From positions 1 to 19,357 of the forward strand of contig CALXAS010000005.1 in assembly GCA_944386315.1 (NCBI GenBank): DNA of 19,357 nucleotides. Direction: 5' to 3'. The stretch comes from an uncultured Clostridia bacterium. GTDB taxonomy: Bacteria; Bacillota; Clostridia; TANB77; CAG-508. The notes under the pieces are model-generated. The model searched no databases, was not told the origin of the DNA, and saw only the letters and a program-made list of their open reading frames with translations. The position numbers and the translations under genes were made by a program. Positions 7,650-16,000 of the stretch are shown piece by piece (the stretch's first letter is position 1; each line of letters opens with the position of its first letter).

Positions 7650-7880
7650 GATGAAAAAATTTGTAATAAAAATTTAATATAAGAAAGCAAAATAAAGCAT
7701 CCGTAAACTAGAAAACAAGAACGAAAAAAATAGGAAAGAAAAAGAGGTTGAAAAGTATAAAATAATGTGTAAAAATGTAGAAAATAGTATCATAAGCTCA
7801 GTATCTTTTCATAAAGTAGAAGAATAAAGAAATTGGAAAGTTATTCTACATAAAAAGTTTAATAAAATAGACGAAAAACA

Positions 7881-7909
7881 TTGAAAAAGCTTGAAAAATA
7901 GAGTATAAT
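7881..7909 (+). promoter_or_regulatory. Sigma-A-type promoter of the giant surface-protein operon
   Basis: TTGAAA (7881-7886), exactly 17 bases, then TATAAT (7904-7909). The predicted start near 7916 lies about 37 bases before the ATG at 7953, with AGGAGG at 7937-7942. This has the same -35, spacing and -10 as the promoter at 114-142. It points to ordinary vegetative expression of both surface proteins. Confidence 0.8.
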
Positions 7910-7952
7910 AAACTAGAGATAATTATGAAAAAATAGAGGAGGAACAGTTTCT

Positions 7953-10900
7953 ATGTACAAAATGAGAGAAAAAATAATTGCAAGCATGTTAGCTTCTATC
8001 CTATTATTGGCCAATGTAGTAACAATAGGTATCTATGGAAGTGTGTATGCATCACCAGAAGATTTAGAAAATCAAACCACACAGACGAATCACACAAACG
8101 TAGAATTTGATACCTATTTTATGAATGGGGAAGAGCAAACTCACGAGTTAGTAGCCAACATGACGCAAAGTAATAACATTTTTGCTAAAGTAACTGTGAA
8201 AGAAGCAGGATATTTAAAAAATGCTAAAATTACTTTCCAAAATGCAAAGGAAGGAGAAGCAAACCTTAGCCTTGGAGAGCCAGTAGAGGAAAATAATTCT
8301 GTACAAAAGGTAGAAAATAATGAAGTTACTTTCAATCAAATAGCAAAGGGAAACGAAGTAACCGTTGCCTTGCCAATTAGTTTTGCGCAAGAAGAAAAAA
8401 TAAGCCTAGATAAGTGGAATATGCAAAATAAAGCAGTACTTACAGGTACTTATGTAGATGGAGAAGGTAACGAAAAACAGATAGAAAAAGAAATTCTATT
8501 TCAGCTAGGATGGACAGCAGAAAAGCAAGCAAATATCACACAAAATGTTACAAAATATGTACCATACCATATTAACGAAGAAAGTGGAGTGATATTACAA
8601 ACAACTATCCAGACAAATCTTAAAGATAATGCATTGCCAGTGCAAGAAACCAAAATAGAGATAAATGTTCCAAAACTAGCAGGGATAAATCCAAAAGAAG
8701 TGATCGTAGTAGCAAATAGTACCAATGCAACAAATGGAGAAGAAACAGCCCAAAGCTTTTCTCAAGAAAATTATACATACGACGAAGAAAATCAACTATT
8801 AACCATTCATGTAAAAAATGAAGCAAATGAAGAAGGCAAAATTTCTTGGAAAAAGAATGTGGTAGATGAATATCTAGTAAGTTACATTTATCCAGAAGAA
8901 GTACTAAGTGCTATTCAAGAAACAGGAACAACGGTAGATTTATCTGCAAAAGCAGATATGACTGTTTATGCACAAACAAACGAAACTGTAACGGCACAAA
9001 CCCAAGCACAAGTAGAACTAAGAGACCAAATTGGAGAAATCGTTAGCTTTGAAGTAAAAACAGATAGAGATGCTATGAGCAAAGCCTATTTATATGCAAA
9101 CACAGAAATACCATATACAGAAACCATAGAAGCAAATATTGGACTTGCATCATTAACAGATAAGATAACACTTACACAAAATCTAGATGCATTTTTACTA
9201 GAAGGAAATAGCTATTCCACAACAGTAGATGGTGTAGGATATGTCTATAATAAAGCAGTAAAAGTATCACAAGGACAATTTGAAAAAATATTAGGACAAG
9301 AAGGAAAAATAGAGATTTATGTAGGACAAACATTACTTGCATGCATAGATAAGCAAATGCAAGCAGATGAGCAAGGAAATTATGTGGTAGATTTAAGTGA
9401 ATATAATCTATCTACCATAACGATACAAACAAGTAAACCAGTGACAGAAGGAAAATTAGAAATTATATTGGATAAAGCAATGAAAGCAGATATTCCATAT
9501 AATGATGCACAAATCAATAGCTTTGCACAATATCAAGTTTCTAATATCGTGCAAGCCTACAGTGGAGACACAAAATTTATAGAACAAACAGTAAGCAAAA
9601 CTATAACTTTAACAGAACCACAAACTACAGCAGAACTTGTTTTAAATAATACAAATCTATCTACTGTAGTTACAAACCAAAATGTAGAATTAAAGGCTAT
9701 TTTAAAAACAGATTCTACAGACACGAAACTATTCCAAAATCCTAGCATCACTATTAAGCTACCAAGTTACATTGAAAAAATAGAAGTAAGAGAGGTAAAA
9801 CTTCTATTTGATGACGAATTACAAATTACAGGGGCAAATTTAATAAACAATAGTGACGGAACAAAATCCATTGTTATTACAACCAGTGGAGCACAAACCA
9901 AGTATAGTATTGGAGCCGTATCAGGGGGAGCTAATATTATCATTACTGCCGATATTACAGTAAACAAATTAACACCAAATACACAATCTAGCATTGTAAT
10001 GGAATACACAAACGAAAATGTAATTACCAGAGCAAGAAGTAGCACAGCAGAAGTAAAACAAACAGAAACACCAATTACTTTCGTAGCACCAACAGGAGTG
10101 GTTACTACCAATAGTATATCTAATTATGCAGAAGGTGAAGAAGCATTAACATCTATTAGTGGAGAAGAACAAACAGGAGTAATAGAAACAGTAGCGCCAG
10201 CAAGAAATGTAAACTATGAAATGAGTATTATTAATAATTATGGAAATAGTATAGACAATGTTGTGGTATTAGGAAGACTACCATTTAAAGGAAATACGAA
10301 CGCAGGAGGAACAACAAATTATGGAACAACCTTTGATATGGCATTGCAAGGAGCAATTAGCGTAAATGGAATAGATAGTAGCAATTTTACTATTTACTAT
10401 TCAGAAAATGGAACAGCAACAAGAGATGTAAGTCTTGCAAGCAATGGATGGACAACCACACCAAGCAATTATGCTACTGTAAAATCCTATATGATTGTAT
10501 TAAATAACCATAGTATGAATACAGGAGAAAGCTTTAGCATTAGCTATACTGCACAAATACCAGAAAGCCTAAATCATAACGAAAGTGCCTATAGTAATTA
10601 CATAGTATACTTTAGCAACCATCTAGAAGCAGGAACTGTAGAAGATAAACAAGAAGCAGCTAAAATAGGAGTAACAACAGGAGCAGGACCAGTATTAGAA
10701 GCACAAATGACTTCTAATATAGCAGAAAATGTAAAAGTACTAGAAGGAAATATTATTAAATACACACTTACTGTAAGAAATACCGGTTCTCATACAGCAG
10801 AAAATACAGTAGCAACTGTTAATTTTCCAACAGCGCTAAGCTATGTTATAGAAGATACAAATGCTAGCTTAGGTTACCAATATACAGGAGAAACTACAGC

Positions 10901-13031
10901 AAGCTTAAATTTAGGAAATATAGCAGGAGGACAAAGTGTTACAAAAGAAATTTGGGCAAAAGTAGAAAAAATTTCAGTAACGGATTTTTGTACAGACGAA
11001 AGCCACTATTTAACGGATGATTTAGGAAATACTTTTCATTCTACAGAATATACACATAGTGATAGCGAATATGTAGCAAATATTTCTATGACAGCAAGTA
11101 TCAGTGCAGATAACCTAGCAAAACCAATTACATCTACACCAGCAACGAATACGGTTGCAAAAGCATATTTTTCTACAATAGTTACAGGAAAGACAACAGA
11201 TATGGCTTATATGAAACCAGGGGCTACTTACCAATATCAGTTAGATGTAAAATCAACAGATACACAAAGTAGTAGAGAAAATACCATAGTAAGAGTAACT
11301 CTTCCAGCAGAACTAAATTATGAAAGCATTCATGTAGAAGAATATAGTAGAGAAGAAAGACAATATGTAGATAGAACAGAAGAATGCCAAGCAGAGTTTA
11401 ATGAAAGTACAAGAGTTTTAACAGTACATATAGGCAGTGTAGATGGTCACTATGGAAAAACCTTGCAAATTAATACAAAGGTAAGCACCTTGCCAGAAGG
11501 CACTTATGAAAGAGAAGTGCAAATAGCAGGAAGCATTGTAGCAGATAATACCAACGAAGAAACACTAACTACTCTAACAGAAACCATTAGTCAAATGGGA
11601 ATGAGAGTAACACAAAGTTCTAATATACCAGAAAATACTAGAATAGCAACTAATGAAGATTTTAAATATATCTTCACTGTAGAAAATTTATCTAGCTTGC
11701 CAATAGACGGAATTACTTTAATAGATGTATTACCAGAGGGAGTACAATATGTAAATGGTTCTATTGCTTATTCAGATGGAACAAGTAGAAACTTTAGTAC
11801 AAAAAATGATGACGGAAATCCAGAAGTAAGCTTTAGTTTAAATGGAAATATGACGGCAACTATAGAAATAAATGTAACAGCAAGTATAGTAGAGGCAGAT
11901 ACTATCATACAAAATAGGGCAACTCTAACACAAGAAGAATTAAGAAATATAGAAACGAATACCCTAACCCATATTGTGGCAGCCTATACAGGACAAACAG
12001 ACGAAGAGATTCAAAACGAACCAAAACGAATATCTGGACAGGTATGGATAGATAGCAACCAAAATGGTATGAGAGATGAGGATGAAGGAGCAGTAGCAAA
12101 TGTACAAGTAATGCTATTAAATAACGCCACAGGCAGTTTAGTAACAGATACAAATGGTTCCGCTATTATTAGGACAACAGATGAAAATGGAGCATATACA
12201 TTTGAAAATATAGCAAGAGGAACATATACTGTTATCTTCTTATATGATTCAGCAAACTACAGTGCAACTTCTTACCAAGTAGAAGATAGCACAGAAGAAA
12301 ATAACTCTGATGCTGTAGACAGTAAAATTACTTTAGATGGAGAAACAAGAGTAGCAGCTATTACAGAAGCAGTAAATGTAGCAAATATAAATGTCTATAA
12401 TATTGACTTAGGTTTAGTAGCTAGTCCAAAATTCGATTTAAAACTAGATAAGACCATTTCTAAAGTAACAGTACAAGACAGCACAGGAACACAAGAATAC
12501 GACTATGGAAACAGTAAACTAGCAAAAAGAGATTTAGTAGGAAAAAGAATAGAAAATACAACATTGTTAATTGAATATAAAATTACAGTAACTAACGAAG
12601 GAGCAGTAGATGGTTATGTAAGAAAGATAGCAGACTATATACCAGCAGGACTAAGCTTTAATGCAGAGTTAAATAGAGATTGGTATCAAGCAGAAAATGG
12701 AACCATACTAAACTCAAGCTTAGCCAATGAAAAAATAGCAGCAGGAGAAAGCAAAGAAGTTACATTACTATTGACTATGAAAACATCAGAAAACAATTTA
12801 GGACTAATTAGTAACCAAGCAGAAATTTATGAAGCATATAACGATTTAGGATTAGAAGATGTAGACTCTGCAGTTGCTAATAAAGCATCTAATGAAGATG
12901 ATATGTCTAATGCAGACTTAGTAGTAACTGTAAAAACTGGTGAATACATCCTATTTGGAGGACTAACACTTTTAGTAATAGCCCTAATAGGAGTAGGAGC
13001 ATATTTTATCAAGAAAAAGGTATTAAGATAA
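7953..13031 (+). CDS. Giant cell-surface protein with DUF11-like repeats and an SdrD-B-like domain (1692 aa)
   Basis: A signal peptide (residues 1-33, likely cut after VYA) leads into a very long extracellular region rich in Thr, Asn, Glu and beta-strand patterns. DUF11-like modules, marked by YxLTVxNxG followed by xxLPxxLxY, are visible near residues 750 (NYEMSIINNYGNS), 920-1030 (IIKYTLTVRNTGSHTAEN), 1230-1320 (FKYIFTVENLSSLPIDG) and 1535-1640 (IEYKITVTNEGAVDGYV). An SdrD-B/Cna-B-like domain at about 1358-1430 begins ISGQVWIDSNQNGMRDEDE and has DENGAYTFENIARGTYTV. The C terminus has TGEY, one membrane helix (about 1665-1686) and the tail KKKVLR, with no LPXTG. These modules usually act as surface stalks or adhesin rods; the ligand is unknown. 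The downstream surface gene starts 22 bases later, so they look co-expressed. Modules are confident, the function is not. Confidence 0.88.
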   Translation: MYKMREKIIASMLASILLLANVVTIGIYGSVYASPEDLENQTTQTNHTNVEFDTYFMNGEEQTHELVANMTQSNNIFAKVTVKEAGYLKNAKITFQNAKEGEANLSLGEPVEENNSVQKVENNEVTFNQIAKGNEVTVALPISFAQEEKISLDKWNMQNKAVLTGTYVDGEGNEKQIEKEILFQLGWTAEKQANITQNVTKYVPYHINEESGVILQTTIQTNLKDNALPVQETKIEINVPKLAGINPKEVIVVANSTNATNGEETAQSFSQENYTYDEENQLLTIHVKNEANEEGKISWKKNVVDEYLVSYIYPEEVLSAIQETGTTVDLSAKADMTVYAQTNETVTAQTQAQVELRDQIGEIVSFEVKTDRDAMSKAYLYANTEIPYTETIEANIGLASLTDKITLTQNLDAFLLEGNSYSTTVDGVGYVYNKAVKVSQGQFEKILGQEGKIEIYVGQTLLACIDKQMQADEQGNYVVDLSEYNLSTITIQTSKPVTEGKLEIILDKAMKADIPYNDAQINSFAQYQVSNIVQAYSGDTKFIEQTVSKTITLTEPQTTAELVLNNTNLSTVVTNQNVELKAILKTDSTDTKLFQNPSITIKLPSYIEKIEVREVKLLFDDELQITGANLINNSDGTKSIVITTSGAQTKYSIGAVSGGANIIITADITVNKLTPNTQSSIVMEYTNENVITRARSSTAEVKQTETPITFVAPTGVVTTNSISNYAEGEEALTSISGEEQTGVIETVAPARNVNYEMSIINNYGNSIDNVVVLGRLPFKGNTNAGGTTNYGTTFDMALQGAISVNGIDSSNFTIYYSENGTATRDVSLASNGWTTTPSNYATVKSYMIVLNNHSMNTGESFSISYTAQIPESLNHNESAYSNYIVYFSNHLEAGTVEDKQEAAKIGVTTGAGPVLEAQMTSNIAENVKVLEGNIIKYTLTVRNTGSHTAENTVATVNFPTALSYVIEDTNASLGYQYTGETTASLNLGNIAGGQSVTKEIWAKVEKISVTDFCTDESHYLTDDLGNTFHSTEYTHSDSEYVANISMTASISADNLAKPITSTPATNTVAKAYFSTIVTGKTTDMAYMKPGATYQYQLDVKSTDTQSSRENTIVRVTLPAELNYESIHVEEYSREERQYVDRTEECQAEFNESTRVLTVHIGSVDGHYGKTLQINTKVSTLPEGTYEREVQIAGSIVADNTNEETLTTLTETISQMGMRVTQSSNIPENTRIATNEDFKYIFTVENLSSLPIDGITLIDVLPEGVQYVNGSIAYSDGTSRNFSTKNDDGNPEVSFSLNGNMTATIEINVTASIVEADTIIQNRATLTQEELRNIETNTLTHIVAAYTGQTDEEIQNEPKRISGQVWIDSNQNGMRDEDEGAVANVQVMLLNNATGSLVTDTNGSAIIRTTDENGAYTFENIARGTYTVIFLYDSANYSATSYQVEDSTEENNSDAVDSKITLDGETRVAAITEAVNVANINVYNIDLGLVASPKFDLKLDKTISKVTVQDSTGTQEYDYGNSKLAKRDLVGKRIENTTLLIEYKITVTNEGAVDGYVRKIADYIPAGLSFNAELNRDWYQAENGTILNSSLANEKIAAGESKEVTLLLTMKTSENNLGLISNQAEIYEAYNDLGLEDVDSAVANKASNEDDMSNADLVVTVKTGEYILFGGLTLLVIALIGVGAYFIKKKVLR

Positions 13032-13053
13032 AGGGAGAAGGTGAAGAAGAGAA

Positions 13054-16000
13054 ATGAAGAAAAGCATGAAATGCTTAGCAAGTATAGCAATCATTGCAGT
13101 AATGACCGTAGCACTAAGTTTACTGTTTAGTAGTAAAGTATTTGCTTGGATGCCTTCGCTTGCTGTTACCAATTCAACAGGTGTATTTCCACAGGGAAGT
13201 ATGCAAGCTACTATGGCAAATGAAAGATGGAATTACTTAACCCAGCAGTGGACAACTACTTTAACAGGTGCACGTTACTTATGTGCAGACCAAGGAAGAC
13301 CAATAAGAAGTGGTCATTTTGATCCAACCATTTATTATGCGGAGGCAAATGGAGGAGCACTGAAAACATATACCGATGGGCTTGAGGCATCTAAAACAGG
13401 ATATGGAAACAGGGTAAGGAACGATTTTGCCAACAGAAGTAACGTTAGAAATGTAAGCGTATCCGTAAGCACCAGTGAAAACCTAGATAGTAGATTTAAT
13501 AGAAGTGAAGTTGCTTTCCTTTTACTATTAACAGATAATAGGTACTTAGATGCTGCAAAAACTGCAGCAAGAAGAGAAATGAGTGAGATTCATTCCCAAT
13601 TATCTGGAGAAGAAAAGCCAACGGATTATGAAGTAACTATTGATCCAGTTAGAACTTATGGCGAATGGAGTGGAGACCCTAATTTAGGATCACAAGTAGG
13701 GGTTATGGAAACATCGGATAGAGCAGAAGATGGTTATCAAATAGCTTATTCTGGAACTTATTCTTCTACATCTGGTGGAAAAGATGCTCAAATTGCTTAT
13801 GTATTATCTGTAAGTAATGATGCCTATGGAGCAATGGCAGAACAATATTCTGATGAGGATATTCAAACTGCTTATTGGATGTTAGTAGATCCAGATGGAA
13901 TTGGAAGCTTGCATAAGTTAACGGCAAAAGGAAGAGAGTTATATCAAAAATCAGAAGAATATGCAAAATTCTTACAAGAAACAAGTGGAGGATATAAAGC
14001 AACAATTGATAATTCCAATGCACAAGTGATTGTAAATCAAAGTACACAAGAATATATAGCAGGACCATTTACTATTGATTATCCAGATTACGAAGATATT
14101 TCCTACATTAAATCCATGTATATAACAAATGGTACTCAAAATTTAGTAGTAGATGAGCAAAACCAAGGATTTGAAATTATTTGTAAAGGAGCGGAAACAG
14201 AAGTACCAGGTTCTAACGGACTTACAAAAGTATATCCAAAAAGTGGAGAGCCATTCTTTATCAAATTTTCAGCAGCAGCTTTAAATTTTCCAACCAGAGT
14301 AAAATTACAAGTACAATTTGAGTATATTGGAAATTGTACAGTAGAATATGATAGATATGAATCACGTCTGCATGTTTATCGTTATATTGGTTATACAGAA
14401 ACTAGCGGAGAATATTCTATGTTATCTGGTACAGTAACTTTCACAGCGACAGTAACTTATGAGGAAAATAACCCTATCCGAATACAAGAGACAGGTCATA
14501 CGGATGACTGTTTAAAAAATAATACTTCTGGTAGAGATGATGAGAACTTTACTTGCTGTGGAGGAAAGGCTTATGATAGATGGGTAGATAATTGGGTAAC
14601 AAAGAGAGAAACTGTTTCTAGAGTAGCACAAGCTTACCAGCCATATGTACAAATGAGAGAATGGGTAGAATATGATGAAAATGGTCAACCTATTCCAAAA
14701 CAATCTAGAACAACTGTAAACTATAATGTAGACCAAGGAGTTATATCAGGAAATTGGTATAAATATCAAGGTGGTTGGGAAGAAGAAGAAATCCCAGGAA
14801 TGAACCAAGAATTTAATGGAGACGTAAATGTAGATGGAACAGAGACCGGTGTTATTATAGACCTAACCTTTAAACTAGGTGGAACTGTATGGGTAGATAT
14901 GGATGGAGGAAAAGAAAGCTTAGGAGATGCTCATTATGGTTCAGGAGATACACCAATGAGTGGAGTGCCAGTATATCTATATAGACAAGATGGAACTTTA
15001 ATAGCACAAGTAACAACAGATGGAAGTGGAAATTACAAATTCACTCGTCTAAATGCAATGTATAAATACTATGTAAAATTTAGATATAATGCACAATATT
15101 ATGAACCAGTACAATATGTAAGTCCATACAATGGAAATTGGACAACAAATTCTAATGGTACAGATGTAAGAAATGAAAGATTAGAAATTAATGCAAGATT
15201 CCAAACCATTTCTGCATCACCAGATAACTATACAAGACCAGGAGGAGGTTCTAATAGTACTTATACTAGAGACCAACTAGAAGCAGCAGGAGCTATTGAC
15301 CAATTTGGAAACTTAACAGGAGGAAGTAGTTCACAATCTGCATATGTAGTAGATTGTCAATTAGAATCTTTCACAGGAAATGGTAGCATAGATTTATATC
15401 CAGTAGAGAACGTTTTCGTAATAGATTATGCACAAAACCAATTAAGCAGAACCATTATTAATGCAACACCAATCTACGAGAAAATCATGCATATCAACCA
15501 AGGATACAAAGAAAGACAAGAAGTAGACTTAGCATTAAAGAAAGACGTAGAGAAGGCAACATTAGAGATTAATGGAAAAACTCACGTATATGAGTATGAC
15601 CAAAGAAGTGAAGCAAACGATCCAAATTATGATGGAACCTTTGATGTAAGTGTCAGAATTTCTGATGGCTACTATAGCACAGAATACTCAAGAGAGCTAT
15701 ATAAATCAGATTATGCATATAAAGTAAGTCAATATGGAGAAAACTATGCAGAATATGGAAAAGACAAAGATGATGAGTTAAAGATATTTGTAACTTATAA
15801 ATTAACAGTACGAAATCAATCCATGAGTGTACGAGGAAGAATAGACGAAATCGTAGATTACTATGATGAAGACTATACCTTTGTACCAGAGAGATCTTAT
15901 ATTGAATGGAGCGATGGTAGTAAAAATGAAGACCCAAGTATCTTCACAGTAGGAAATAGTAGCTTAGGTAGTACGCCGGGAAATATTAATGGATACAATA

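Larger units (their letters stand above)
7559..7952. other. Divergent intergenic region
   Basis: These 394 bases separate the minus-strand pair from the first giant surface-protein gene. They hold the leftward ribosome site, an 11-bp inverted repeat (7575-7609), a possible leftward sporulation-type promoter (7624-7649), a rightward sigma-A promoter (7881-7909) and an AGGAGG ribosome site (7937-7942). In 7650-7880 I see only A-rich sequence with no convincing gene, hairpin or RNA. Confidence 0.7.

Noticed and set aside
7747..7780. A second + strand promoter (TTGAAA at about 7747)
   Set aside because: No acceptable -10 box lies at 16-18 bases; the promoter at 7881-7909 is far better.
9767..10111. 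Minus-strand open frames inside the giant surface genes
   Set aside because: All are short, have no ribosome sites or motifs, and lie opposite well-supported coding sequence.
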